A DNA stretch of 54,905 nucleotides from Bremia lactucae (GCF_004359215.1 NC_090617.1:1292099-1347003), one strand, 5' to 3'; counted from the first letter of the stretch, positions 31,665 to 43,470 are shown. The notes: a model not told the origin generated them from the sequence alone. A program made the numbers and translations.

Positions 31665-33082
31665 CCAAATTGTAGAAGAACCATTTCATGTGCCTTTTGT
31701 ATTGTGCGTTACGGACCAAGTATTCCCGAGACGAAGATGTTGGCTCACTTTTTTAGGAGAATTAAATTTTTTTAAGTTCTTGAAAATGTATGATAAATAT
31801 TATGTATCTTCTGAAGAAAATGGTGAAAACGCTCTAGCAACAACTGACCAAAAGGAATTTGCAAAGCGTCCAGTCACAAGCAGAGAACATTCTATCGAGC
31901 TCACGGCAATCATCGAAAACAAACCTAGGTAAATCTCTCGGATAAAATAGCCAGGGCAAATGTATGATCGACACAATTCAATCGCGCGCTAGCCACTACC
32001 GTCTGCTCATGGAACATCCAAGAAGCTCCACTTCGCAAGCCAGAAATTCAAAATGTTTCTAGGATCACCACCGAAGTTTTCCTGCATAGAATCATTTAGT
32101 ATATTCACGATCTCATCCCTTTTATTTCAATCTGCATTATCTTGAGCTCAACTCCATACTGCACATCTTAAGCCGAATCTCACCAGAAGGTCAGCGACAG
32201 CAGTTTTAGAGCTCAGAATAGCGAGTTCTTGGAAGTCGGCTTTTTCCATTCTATTAATATCCCTCGTATCGACACTTACATGGGCATAAAACTGTAATTT
32301 ATCCTTTGTACTTGGCCATTTGTGAAAACAATAGCTAACTAAATATGATGCAAATATTTACGACTGGATGAAATGACGAAATTGACGATGCACTCCGAAG
32401 TCTTTGATATTTTTAGCATGCACTTGATTCTGGTATAGCCTACAAGACGAAGCAGCTATAAATAACCTATCACTCGTTCCTTTGTGGCCATGCAATCTCC
32501 TTGTAGAACAATTTCCTTCTCGGAGCTAAAGGCTTGGCAGAATATTCGACGACAAGGGGCTAAACGCGAAGGAAATTGTTCGACGCGAAGCCCACCGAAT
32601 TCTCGGTTATGGCCTACTTCATGTCTATACAAATTCTTTGATTCCGACCGACCGTGAGGACGTTAGGCAAAGTCGTCATTACCGACCGCAATTACTTCTA
32701 TAGTTTGTTCAAGTAATTACGGTCTGGGAAAACGACCGACTCAGACAGGCGAGCCTTGTATGAGGGTCAGGTTTAGTCAGCATCAGAAATTATCGTATTC
32801 AGTCAGCTATCAGGTCAAAAACCACCGACCGACCCGTTTCCAGTAGAACATCGACCAATACAATTACCAAGTATCTAGACCGAAACGAACGCGACCGACC
32901 ACCAGGCCTGGCGCATTTTTTTATAACCGCCTTGGAACTCCAGCGACTTCGTTCCTAGTTGCTTTATGAACCTCGATGGCCGACCGCCACTTTCAAATCT
33001 GCTTCCAATCAAACACCTGATTTTATCGTTTGTGTCATTTAATTTCACCTTACGACCAATGCACTGCCCCGTAACTTCTACG
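31665..33082. other. Intergenic region with short inverted repeats
   Basis: No gene is recognised; an 80-codon plus frame at 31690-31932 has no motif. Two inverted repeats occur: a perfect 14-bp pair at 32506-32519 and 32568-32581, and a 14-bp pair with one mismatch at 32684-32697 and 32711-32724 (GACCGCAATTACTT). The word CCGACCGACC or close variants recurs near 32646, 32824, 32893 and, inverted, 33754. These may be remains of a fold-back element. Confidence 0.4.
33035..33049 (+). promoter_or_regulatory. Possible oomycete initiator (Inr)
   Basis: TCATTTAATTTCACC resembles the oomycete initiator (TCAYTTY-like) and lies about 35-50 nt before the ATG at 33083. A single-site match, so weak. Confidence 0.3.
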
Positions 33083-33430
33083 ATGTCGACTTTGTGTAGC
33101 GTGTCAAGCGCACATGTGCTCGGCCACAAGCGGCGACGCACTGCCGAAGTCGCATCAATGAAGTCGGAAGACGCATGCGATTATAATTTAAATGAAAGTG
33201 GTTGTGCTACTTCGGGCGAGAGTTCCGGCGACGAGAGTGATTGTTGCTACGAATTAGACGACGACTGTTATCTAGAAGACGAGAACTTCGTGGCACCCAA
33301 GCGGCGACGGGATCTCGATTATATGACGAAATCAGTGCGCCTTATGAAGGCTCAAGTCGACAACGCTTCGGCGCAGTTAAAAGAGCTTGCGGCACTCGTC
33401 GCCGTGGTTGCGGCCGGCGCTAAAAACTAG
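33083..33430 (+). CDS. Small acidic protein, probably nuclear
   Basis: A 115-residue frame, taken from the ATG at 33083 (MSTLCSVSSAHV) because the residues before it in the longer 154-codon frame are hydrophobic and unlike the rest, and because an initiator-like sequence lies between. It has basic clusters HKRRR (about residue 14) and PKRRRD (about 75) that look like nuclear localisation signals, an acidic middle (DESDCCYELDDDCYLEDEN) and a C-terminal helix-forming part (VRLMKAQVDNASAQLKELAA). No domain is recognised and the function is unknown. Codon use and the ordered composition favour a real host gene. Confidence 0.6.
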   Translation: MSTLCSVSSAHVLGHKRRRTAEVASMKSEDACDYNLNESGCATSGESSGDESDCCYELDDDCYLEDENFVAPKRRRDLDYMTKSVRLMKAQVDNASAQLKELAALVAVVAAGAKN

Positions 33431-34207
33431 AAGGACCTTATCATATATTTCCAAGTACTTTATACCGATTGACGGGTAGTTTGTTCCCAGTCTTTATTAA
33501 TCGTTAATTAAAAATAGAATCTTATTTCCTCGATTTCGGCGCATATTATAATGACGAGAACTTTCCAAATGCGGCAGGCAAAATACACTACTGCCATGTC
33601 TGTCGACGGATAAATAGGTCCAGGGCAGCACTGACTGCCACTTCGTCACTTGGCGAGCTACAGGCTTCTTCAGCCTCTTCTACATTGGTCGGGCTGCAAG
33701 CCACTTCATTCTTGATTTTAGTATTTTCAATGCGATGAGTTACTGCGGTCGGTCGGAGCAGACATCCTCACGTTTGTTCTCTGCTGTTCGGTAATGTGCA
33801 TCGGAATATTCGTGAAATTGGGATTCTGCCGCTTAGACGACGTTTAAGTTCATGAGGGTAAAGGCTGAACATCCAATTAAACATCAGGAAGGAGGCATTG
33901 ATTTGAACGCCGACCGTTTAAGGTCATGCTTAGGTGGGAATAAAACACGTCATTTCGTAGAAGCCACTCAATCATGTAGTATACTAAAATGACGAGCTTG
34001 CATTATTGTTATGCGATACAAGCAGCAGCAAAATTTTTAGACGTAACACTCCACTGAGGATCCTTTAACTAACTACCCGTTTAAGCAGTCACCTCCATAT
34101 TTTAACCAACCAACGTTGCTTGTTTGCGGAGTCGATTGGGAAATAAATGCAAATTACTTATTTACTCAATAGCATCGTACTTATTCGAGAGTTCCAGTTT
34201 TCGTTTT
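33431..34207. other. Intergenic region before PRP38
   Basis: No frame with motifs is seen. It separates two plus-strand host genes and must hold the PRP38 promoter. Confidence 0.45.
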
Positions 34208-34223
34208 TCACTCGTAACATTTT
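34208..34223 (+). promoter_or_regulatory. Inr/FPR-like core promoter of PRP38
   Basis: TCACTCGTAACATTTT resembles the composite oomycete start element, an initiator (TCAYTYY) followed by a flanking region (CAWTTT). It lies 10-25 nt before the ATG at 34233, which fits the short leaders usual in oomycetes. Confidence 0.5.
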
Positions 34224-34232
34224 ACAATTCTC

Positions 34233-36229
34233 ATGTCTCGATCGGCGCTGACCCGACACGCGCTGCAGAAGTCGCTGCGGAATCTCAATGTACCAGACGA
34301 TCCACCCGAGGAAATTGAGCGTCGTGTCAAGCAAGACGAGCTTTCCATGTACGCGTTGATTGTGCGTCTGTACCTGCTCCGTAATCGTATCCTATCCAGC
34401 GTAACCTAGACGTTTTTTCTGCCATTTTCCAGCTACGGCAACGACACAACGTACAATCTAAACACGCTGCTTCATCAAAATATCCTTCAATCCGCTTATT
34501 TTCATGAACTCTACAAGTTTCGTACATACCACGAAGTCGTAGATGAGATTTACTACCGTGTCGACCATGCCGGTACGAAAAAAAAGGTGTCTTTGTACGA
34601 CTCAAAGACTTATCGATTTTTCACAGAACCGTGGTCGCCTGGTACAGCACGAATACCGTCAAGTTGTTTCTGTCTACTGCATAAATTCTTCCTTATGCGC
34701 TTGACGCGTAAACAAATGCTTGGACTTTTGCGGCACAAGGTGAGCAAGAGCAAGCGATGAAGATTCGCATAACTAATGCATTTCCAATGTCTTTGTAGGA
34801 CTCGACGTATATTCGTGTCGTGGGGTTTTTATATCTTCGTTATACATGCGAGCCGGAGGACCTATGGACGTGGTTTGAGCCGTATTTAGAAGACCCGGAA
34901 GAGTTTAATGCATCTGCAAATCCAAGTGTGAAAACGTGCGTTTTTTTAAGTGCCAGTACTTGGTGGTATGGATAAAGACACGTATTAGTGACGGTCTATG
35001 TGCGTGTGTACTGTCTTGTATAACGATAGAACGATTGGCGAGTGGCTCATTCGATTGTTAGAAGAAAACAACTACTTTAGCACGATTTTACCACGCATTC
35101 CCAAGAAAATCGAAGACGGAATTAAAGTCAAGGTACGCTTTGACGGTAGGAAAGATGCGCTTGAATTCGTCACCAAGGACGTGCCTTGTTATTTGGGGGG
35201 GGATGTTCTCCAGTATTTATTTCGAGAATTGACAGTGAATGAGAAGAGTTTACTGACGTTTGGACATGTTGGTGATTGTGTAGCTCTTATTACTCGTGCG
35301 TAAAAAGGAGCGGGGTCAAGCCAATGCAGCTATTGTCAATTGTCTTCAACCGGGTACCAAAGTCCGTGCAATGTATGCCGATGAAGAAAATGAGCCTGCG
35401 GTGGGGAACCTTCAAAAGCCTAAAAGTAGAAAAAAGCAATAATTATTGTTTTTTTTTGTGTTAGATGTACGACGCAATTATTGATTCCGTTGAAGAGGGA
35501 GGGCAGTATTTCTGGGTACGTGGGGGTACATGCTCGGATGGGTACATGTACTTATTTTGGCGAGGTAGGTTACGTTTCCAGCTTATGGTAATTCCGAAAA
35601 AGTAAGTCTTGGGGATATTGAATATGTCCCGAGCAAGTCGGTTTTGAGAAGCCACTCGTGGTCTCGAGACCGCAGCCGAGAGCGCTATAACCAAAGCTCG
35701 GACCGTCGACAGCGCGGAAGTCGTCGAGACCGTTCACGAACGCGACGGCAGTCTTCTAGCCGATCCCGATCAGCTTCGCGAGACCGTTGCAAACGAGAAC
35801 AGAGCTCTCATGGCAATGAACGCAACAAATTTACGTACGTTTCACGTAACCTTGATGGGAATGCAAAATTCCATTTGATGGGTTTTTTATTTATATTTTA
35901 AATATGACTGGAATAGTGATATTACGGGAGATTTGTTGCAACAAGTACGCGAGCGTGAACGACGCAAGGCTGAGGCTGTTGGACGTGATTATGCTTCGCG
36001 ACCTGCTAGTTACAAGGGTTCATTATCGCTGAAATTGGATCGATGGACCTCTCGGAAACGATCACGTAGTCCCATGAAGCGTGATGAAGTCGTCGTGGTG
36101 CAACCAGGTATGTCAACAGGTGACGAGCGTCCCTCTTGCGTCACTCCGTCTCGAGAAGGAGCCGAGAAGCGTCTGAAGTCTCTACGGGAATTGTATGGCG
36201 ATGCATCCTCTAAGCCAAAGCTCGAGTAG
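34233..36229 (+). CDS. PRP38: Pre-mRNA splicing factor PRP38 family, nine exons
   Basis: Exons: 34233-34348, 34433-34572, 34627-34739, 34799-34935, 35030-35132, 35284-35400, 35465-35515, 35569-35834, 35917-36229; total 1356 nt, 451 residues. All eight introns are GT-AG, 53-151 nt, and every junction keeps frame. The PRP38 domain (about residues 30-190) shows YGNDTTYNLNTLLHQNI, EVVDEIYYRVDHAEPWSPG, SCFCLLHKFFLMRLT and FSTILPRIPKKIEDGIKVK. PRP38 proteins join the tri-snRNP and are needed to activate the spliceosome. A Tudor-like domain follows (about 222-283: GTKVRAMYADEENEPA, QYFWVTFPAYGNSEKVSLGD), then an Arg/Ser-rich tail (SRDRSRERYNQ, RSRTRRQSSSRSRS) typical of nuclear splicing factors. The end contains KRSRSPMKRDE. 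The splice model is mine, from frame and motif continuity. Confidence 0.92.
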
Positions 36230-36277
36230 TGGACTCATCACGTTTATAACTCGGGAATATATGGCTTCATAGTATGC

Positions 36278-36283
36278 AATAAA
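36278..36283 (+). terminator. Polyadenylation signal of PRP38
   Basis: AATAAA lies 49 nt past the PRP38 stop. The same signal is present at 38244-38249 in the duplicated copy. Confidence 0.55.
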
Positions 36284-36309
36284 AGGGCTACACTTTTTAA
36301 TACTCAAGC

Positions 36310-36657
36310 NNNNNNNNNNNNNNNNNNNNNNNNNNNNNNNNNNNNNNNNNNNNNNNNNNNNNNNNNNNNNNNNNNNNNNNNNNNNNNNNNNNNNNNNNNN
36401 NNNNNNNNNNNNNNNNNNNNNNNNNNNNNNNNNNNNNNNNNNNNNNNNNNNNNNNNNNNNNNNNNNNNNNNNNNNNNNNNNNNNNNNNNNNNNNNNNNNN
36501 NNNNNNNNNNNNNNNNNNNNNNNNNNNNNNNNNNNNNNNNNNNNNNNNNNNNNNNNNNNNNNNNNNNNNNNNNNNNNNNNNNNNNNNNNNNNNNNNNNNN
36601 NNNNNNNNNNNNNNNNNNNNNNNNNNNNNNNNNNNNNNNNNNNNNNNNNNNNNNNNN
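36310..36657. other. Assembly gap (348 N)
   Basis: The gap lies between two identical 1618-bp sequences: its left edge is the end of 34692-36309 and its right edge is the start of 36658-38275. Confidence 0.99.
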
Positions 36658-38275
36658 CTTATGCGCTTGACGCGTAAACAAATGCTTGGACTTTTGCGGC
36701 ACAAGGTGAGCAAGAGCAAGCGATGAAGATTCGCATAACTAATGCATTTCCAATGTCTTTGTAGGACTCGACGTATATTCGTGTCGTGGGGTTTTTATAT
36801 CTTCGTTATACATGCGAGCCGGAGGACCTATGGACGTGGTTTGAGCCGTATTTAGAAGACCCGGAAGAGTTTAATGCATCTGCAAATCCAAGTGTGAAAA
36901 CGTGCGTTTTTTTAAGTGCCAGTACTTGGTGGTATGGATAAAGACACGTATTAGTGACGGTCTATGTGCGTGTGTACTGTCTTGTATAACGATAGAACGA
37001 TTGGCGAGTGGCTCATTCGATTGTTAGAAGAAAACAACTACTTTAGCACGATTTTACCACGCATTCCCAAGAAAATCGAAGACGGAATTAAAGTCAAGGT
37101 ACGCTTTGACGGTAGGAAAGATGCGCTTGAATTCGTCACCAAGGACGTGCCTTGTTATTTGGGGGGGGATGTTCTCCAGTATTTATTTCGAGAATTGACA
37201 GTGAATGAGAAGAGTTTACTGACGTTTGGACATGTTGGTGATTGTGTAGCTCTTATTACTCGTGCGTAAAAAGGAGCGGGGTCAAGCCAATGCAGCTATT
37301 GTCAATTGTCTTCAACCGGGTACCAAAGTCCGTGCAATGTATGCCGATGAAGAAAATGAGCCTGCGGTGGGGAACCTTCAAAAGCCTAAAAGTAGAAAAA
37401 AGCAATAATTATTGTTTTTTTTTGTGTTAGATGTACGACGCAATTATTGATTCCGTTGAAGAGGGAGGGCAGTATTTCTGGGTACGTGGGGGTACATGCT
37501 CGGATGGGTACATGTACTTATTTTGGCGAGGTAGGTTACGTTTCCAGCTTATGGTAATTCCGAAAAAGTAAGTCTTGGGGATATTGAATATGTCCCGAGC
37601 AAGTCGGTTTTGAGAAGCCACTCGTGGTCTCGAGACCGCAGCCGAGAGCGCTATAACCAAAGCTCGGACCGTCGACAGCGCGGAAGTCGTCGAGACCGTT
37701 CACGAACGCGACGGCAGTCTTCTAGCCGATCCCGATCAGCTTCGCGAGACCGTTGCAAACGAGAACAGAGCTCTCATGGCAATGAACGCAACAAATTTAC
37801 GTACGTTTCACGTAACCTTGATGGGAATGCAAAATTCCATTTGATGGGTTTTTTATTTATATTTTAAATATGACTGGAATAGTGATATTACGGGAGATTT
37901 GTTGCAACAAGTACGCGAGCGTGAACGACGCAAGGCTGAGGCTGTTGGACGTGATTATGCTTCGCGACCTGCTAGTTACAAGGGTTCATTATCGCTGAAA
38001 TTGGATCGATGGACCTCTCGGAAACGATCACGTAGTCCCATGAAGCGTGATGAAGTCGTCGTGGTGCAACCAGGTATGTCAACAGGTGACGAGCGTCCCT
38101 CTTGCGTCACTCCGTCTCGAGAAGGAGCCGAGAAGCGTCTGAAGTCTCTACGGGAATTGTATGGCGATGCATCCTCTAAGCCAAAGCTCGAGTAGTGGAC
38201 TCATCACGTTTATAACTCGGGAATATATGGCTTCATAGTATGCAATAAAAGGGCTACACTTTTTAATACTCAAGC
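36658..38275 (+). pseudogene. Identical 5'-truncated copy of PRP38 (probable assembly duplicate)
   Basis: I see no difference from 34692-36309 (offset 1966) through introns, the G run near 37161 and the 3' flank. It holds the end of exon 3 (36658-36705) and exons 4-9 (36765-36901, 36996-37098, 37250-37366, 37431-37481, 37535-37800, 37883-38195). Exons 1, 2 and most of 3 are missing. Because it begins exactly at a gap and is identical even in introns, it is more likely the overlapping end of a neighbouring contig than a real tandem copy. Confidence 0.9.
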
Positions 38276-38581
38276 CCTAAAAGCATAGCTGATAAACTTA
38301 CGACCACTTACCTGTATTTTATGCATGTATTAGAATTGACCTTGTATTCTTTATTGAGGGTTTTGCTACCATTTAGCGAGTTCAGCATGGCAAACTGATT
38401 ATTCGTAAATTTTCAAGTTCCATAGATCATTTTCTTGTGCTTTGCCGTCGGCAATCGTTGGCAGCTTTTATTCTTTGCCGGATTCCCTTTAAAAACTTAT
38501 ACGATGTGGCGTAGGGCTTACATAGAAAGCATGGACCCCCAAATCTTTCATATTTATTTTAACTTTTACTATAGCATTTGC

Positions 38582-39291
38582 TTATCCGGCCAACTCAAGG
38601 ACGTCGCCTTCGTTGTCGATCAACCATTGCTGAGTTCCCAGGTTCGGCTCGTCCCCCCCGGCTTCCGTGAGGTCTATAACCTCGTCGAGCTCTTCTTCAC
38701 CATTTCGTCTCCCAGTCGTTGCCGACATCGTGTTTCGCGCACTGTTCGTCGCTGTCACCGTCGTGTCCCGCACACGGTCTTTTATCGTCTTCATCGCTAT
38801 AGTTGGCCTCGCCAGTCTGCGCGCGTATCCCGGTGGCTTCGCCGATGGTGCTACATCACTTGTCTCCATCTTCTTCCAGTACTGCTGTTAGAATGTACTG
38901 TTTTTGCCAGGTGGAAAAAGGCCAAGAACGTCCGGACTTGATTGGCAAGTTATGAAAAATGCGATAAGAAAAGGCAACAATTCGATGAAGGGCGATAAGA
39001 TGAGCAGGAAAAAGGGCGACAAGAACAGGAGGAGCTCTCTTACGCATGCATGTTACTCAGTCTGAAAAGGCTAAAGCTAACTTTGAATATCTCTCTCTTT
39101 TACTTCTACCTGCTTCTGCGGCAGTACATTACTTACCTTCCAACAATTGCCTCTTCCAAGTCATCCTCCGGAATCCATGGTAGTTTTTCGCCTTCTTCAC
39201 CCGTTTTAAGTGGCTGCTCCTCGTTTCCAGCCCTCATGTGTCCGAGTCTACCTCGCGACCCGTTACTGTCTGTGAAAAAATTCTTCGCCAT
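38582..39291 (-). CDS. Small two-exon acidic protein, junction uncertain
   Basis: Exon 1 at 39291-39137 starts ATGGCGAAG (MAKNFFTDSNGSRGRLGHM) and ends EDDLEEAIVGR at a good GTAAGT donor. Exon 2, ending at 38582, reads SDVAPSAKPPGYARRLARP, then EEELDEVIDLTEAGGDEPN and WLIDNEGDVLELAG. The best acceptor by sequence (CTAACAG before 38884) does not keep the frame; an acceptor at about 38863 would, but is weak, so a further small exon or a sequence error is possible. The complementary frame 38435-38941 is judged a shadow. No domain recognised; the acidic, helix-poor composition is typical of a regulatory or nuclear protein. Confidence 0.5.
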
Positions 39292-39480
39292 CTCCAGAGA
39301 AGGCACGAACGCGCATGAACAGCCGCGCTTAATGCCTATCCGCTCGTGTAATCACCGCGCACCGAAGGTTTGTCGCCCGAAGTTATCCAAGTCTCTGGGA
39401 AGTCGATCCTGACGCTCTCTGATTGGCGCCTTCGCCTACTTCAATCTAACTTTATTTAGACTTGCCTTTTAAGCTCGTAA

Positions 39481-39585
39481 TTTTACGATGCCGACAACTG
39501 GAAACGACGTTAACGAACTGCGCACGGATACTTCTTAGGTTGTGTATCCGCGGATGTGTCGGCTTCGGTGTGGACGCTCCAATTC
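39481..39585 (+). repeat. Left part of a tandem repeat split by element B3
   Basis: This stretch (TTTTACGATGCCGACAACTG to GGTGTGGACGCTCC) matches the second half of the repeat unit at 47187-47372. The element 39586-47012 separates the two. Confidence 0.6.
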
Positions 39586-40386
39586 TGTTATGGGGTATAT
39601 ATATCATTTCGTACACAAAAGAAGAATTAATATTGTATCATATGAAAGTATATAGATAATGAAGTACAACATTTTTATCGTTATTAATTTTGGCTTAATA
39701 GCTCCAATACTACCAAATTTGGTAATATTGACGCAATAAGACATTAGTTCTGTTGATTGGCTGATTCAAATTTAAATTACCCGCTCCGCCAACCGTCATA
39801 AGACAACATTGTGCGGTGCGCAAGTAGGCGCCATACATAGTCTGTTATTGATACATTAAAGTCAGTAGTAGATAGAAGATCGTTACGTAGGAACTTAATA
39901 TTTGAATACAGTTTACGTTTTTTCTATTCTAAAGCCTTACAATTTTCTTTTAGTAGCTAAGACTTCTTAGCTACTTAGTACCTCCCTCTGCACGTCGTGT
40001 ACGTGAAGTAGTCGAGGCACTCCACCTTCATTGTAATCAGTGTAGGTTGACTAGCACTTTTACCAGTTTTAGCAATAGGTGCCCCGTTGCACCTGGACGA
40101 ACATCGTAGTCCTTTAACGGCTTACGTACATTCCATCCAACAAGGACATGTTGGATGAAGAAGGAAGGAGCTTTCAACCCCCTCATGACGACTACCACGC
40201 AACGCATGAAAGGTTCAACTATTTAAGTGACCTTGAATTGAGAGCGGTGAACGCACGAGTTCGGTCCTAGGCCGGCCAGCCGTTGGCGCGATGCTGTTCA
40301 CTCTGAACACAGATGAGCAGCATGAAGCCATAGCCCATAGCCTAGTTCATACAACATGAACTCGACAGGGCCCAGGGAAAGTATCC

Positions 40387-40800
40387 TTGCTTCACCAGCA
40401 AGGCTCTCAACACGCGAAGGTGTTGAGAGGACAGGGTGTTCAGAAATTAGAGCTGTTGAGACAGCAGCATTTACATATTGCTAGAGCGTCGACGCATTCG
40501 CGTCGACCAGAAAGCTTTAAGGTAGAAATCTTTAAGTTCAAGGCAGTCGAAGGCGACTTCCCAGTAAGATTATTCGTAGAACTAGTCGACGCCATAGAAG
40601 CTCGCCGCATCGACGACGACACGACGAAAGCGAAATTTGGCATGTCCAACTTAGCCGGCCGTGTCAATCTTGGGTCTTGGGACTCAAGCTTCACGGTCCA
40701 TTGATTTTTGGGTCGTATGAAGTCTTTAAGACCCGGCTCAGACAAAAATTTGTGCCGCTACGTGCCGAATTCAGGGCTCGAGCCGAGCTCCTGAATTTGA
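40387..40800 (+). pseudogene. Gag, family B (B3)
   Basis: Reads HAKVLRGQGVQKLELLRQQH, FVELVDAIEARRID and FGMSNLAGRV in one frame, then, after a frame change near 40690, FGSYEVFKTRLRQ and FRARAELLNLK. It matches the gag at 30336-30897. Degraded sequence continues to about 41300 (zinc-knuckle region). Confidence 0.7.
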
Positions 40801-41329
40801 AGTAGGGCAATCGTGACCTTCAGGCTTAAGTCCAGCATACACGATACCTAGTAAGTTGTATCGTTAGTCGTCTAATTAAGAAACAAATACAGGTAACTTT
40901 GGTTATTAGAAGTCTTAGAGTCGCTCGACCAATCGACCTCTATAGCGGAACAGGAGGACTTCAGCCGGAGACAGGCTTTCGTTCACTCTGAAGCCTATCA
41001 TCCTTATAGTCGAGAGGAAAACGCAGGTCCCGAACCAATGGAATTCTCGTAGGTGGAAAGCGATAAACCTCGCTCTTCAAGTCAGAAACGATTTCAAAAA
41101 TGCAATTTTTCGGGCCACTACGCCTAAGAGCGTAGTGCCCCACGCCCAGTGCCTAGAAACACCAAGCAAAACGATCGATCTCCCCGCCCCGCTAGGAACA
41201 GCGAAGGACGCGAATCCGACACTGTTGCGAAATCGCAAGGACGAGGCGGATCGTCAGAAAACGGTCGGGGTCAGTAGGTGCGGAGCGCCCTAACGATCCA
41301 GCAACGTCAAAAAATTGCAAGTCTTTGAT

Positions 41330-41740
41330 GAAGTTGCTCCTCACACACAAACATTGTGTATAACTGCCCCAGGGGATGAAGTTAACTTCATCACCCTGTA
41401 ATTTATAGTGGCAAATAAATTGCTACTTTAGTTTTAGTCGTTTGTGGATCGTCGAAGAATTTCATTCGATGCCAACCGCTAGAAGACCGTAGACACAAAT
41501 TTATTGAGCGCGACAACCCTCAAACGGGGATGACAGTGCGCCTAGCAACAGACGCATCTGTAACAGCAAAGAAACGTATAGTTGGGATTCAATACACATT
41601 AAGGGTAAACAGTACGACGATAATTTCATCGTACTAAATTTGGATGACAAATGTGATGTCATTTTTGGATTACCATGGCTCAGAAAGTACGAGCCATGCA
41701 TAAACTGGCAGCATCAAGCCGTGACGATACCTGCCTCTTG
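41330..41740 (+). pseudogene. Aspartic protease, family B (B3)
   Basis: An active-site remnant VCGSSKNFIRCQPLEDRR near 41446 and, in another frame, the distal part DDKCDVIFGLPWLRKYEPC near 41650. Together with the copy at 29762-30019 it suggests an ancestral DCGAS active site. Confidence 0.65.
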
Positions 41741-42564
41741 TTCATCCGATGGCCATCTGATATAACGTCTTGGGGCGTCCACATCCGTTTGGATGTCCTA
41801 CGAGTGAGTTCGATGGCCCAGTTGTGGTTCGGTCATTCGCACGACTGCACAAAACCTCAGTGTGAGTACCCATCACACCGTAGAGTTAGGCCCTGATGAC
41901 TGTGCACAAGCACAGGCAGCGTCGAAATTTGACCACTCGAATAAGTTGAGTGGTACGAAACCAGGATGCTTGCTGAAAAAAAAAACAAGAAAACATCCAA
42001 CTCTTGTCCATAAGAGATAGCGCGAAAAATCTAGATCGTCTGGGAAGTCGATCGTAGAGGGTCTTGCTGTGGTAGCGCAATAACCACAGCTCAAGTTTTA
42101 TATAAGAAGTATCCTCCTTGCCTAAAAGGGAGGTTACTCCTTATAAAAATATCAAGTCCCAAAATTCGGCGGGAATAAGTCCTCAGAAACCTGAGGTTGA
42201 AGGTTCCCAGGTCACTTTGGAAATAAGTTCCAAAGAAGAAACTGAAACATAATATGTCTTAGTAGACAATGGATCAAGTGTAGGCGCTTACACACTTGAT
42301 ATAATAGCGCTTTCGAAGTAGAAGATATTCGGTCGGCAATAATATTCCCTGAGAACGAATGGATTCTCAGTAGCTCATCGATGGACGAAAGTGTCCTCGA
42401 TGAGAAGACTCGGATTGAACATTTACGTCCCAATCCTGGGTCTTTGAAGACAAACCCCTTTATATGACGATTTGAAGAAATTAAAGGATGTCTTCCCTAA
42501 ATCAGTTCTGTGCGAGTTGCCTTAGGATATAGGAACCCGACACAAAATTGACGTAATTTAAGGT

Positions 42565-43470
42565 TTGAAATACTGTGCCATGAAGCAATGGTCATTGCCT
42601 CGTGAACAAGTAGTAACAATCGACAAATTCTTTGCCGAACGCTTAGCAGCGGGCCATGTGAGGGGATCAACTTCCCCACATAGCTCTTTGACCTTCTGTG
42701 TGCGTAAAGCAACAAGAGGATGGCGGATAGTTCATGCATCCAGTAAACTAAACGCTGCAACTGTACCGGCTCAAACGCCGATACCACAAAAGGACGTAAT
42801 CATTGATGTAATATCAAAGAGGACTTTTCGTCAATGGATCTGCTGGATAGATTCTATCAAATCCTTATGCGTGAACAGAATATTCCGTTCACAGCATTAA
42901 GCACCTCAAGTGGAATGCTACGAGAATGGCTATTTATGTCACAGGGGCTTAGGAATGCCCCTGCGACATTCACCAGATGTGCAGCTGATCTGTTGAGATC
43001 CGTGCAAGATTTCGCATCGAGTAATTTTTATAATGTCTTCGTCCATAGCAGAGACGCTGAAGCCCGTCCGATAGGTTCTTTCACTTAGCTTAAGCATAAG
43101 TTGTATGCAAATCTCAAGAAGGGGGTGTATTTTCGCTGTGAAATGCCAATTCTTGGGTGCATCGCGACAAAACACGATTTACGCCCTCATCCAGAAAAAA
43201 TCAAGGCGATCACCGACTGGCCAGTGCCTGTCGACTTCGAAATATCCTCGGCGGCGTACTTCCATAAATACCCCAGCAAATTATGCCTGAATGACAGTAC
43301 ATCTTTCACTTTGTTAAAGAAAATGTTAAGCGGTCATGGAACGCCGATTGTCAGCTTTCCTTTGACGGTATCAAGCAAAGCTTGATGCAATTACCAATCC
43401 TGGCGATTGCGGACCAAGACATACCATTTCATCTGGTCTGTGACTTTAGCGGTTTGCAATCGGCTATGCG
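42565..43470 (+). pseudogene. Reverse transcriptase, family B (B3), catalytic site lost
   Basis: Reads SPHSSLTFCVRKATRGWRIV, PIPQKDVIID, SMDLLDRFYQILMREQNI, MSQGLRNAPATFTRC and then NFYNVFVHSRD, where the catalytic YFDDVFVHS is expected, so both aspartates are replaced. Connection-domain residues (ILGCIATKHDLRPHPEKIKA) follow to about 43260 and PILAIADQD near 43400. A frame change at 42830 splits it. Confidence 0.8.

Noticed and set aside
31690..31932. 80-codon plus-strand frame next to an LTR
   Set aside because: No motif, no neighbour support; kept only as part of the intergenic description.
36297..36719. Frames across the second N gap
   Set aside because: Almost entirely N.
38435..38941. 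168-codon plus-strand frame
   Set aside because: Composition is poor in protein-like order, and the opposite strand has a better acidic frame with a good splice donor upstream.
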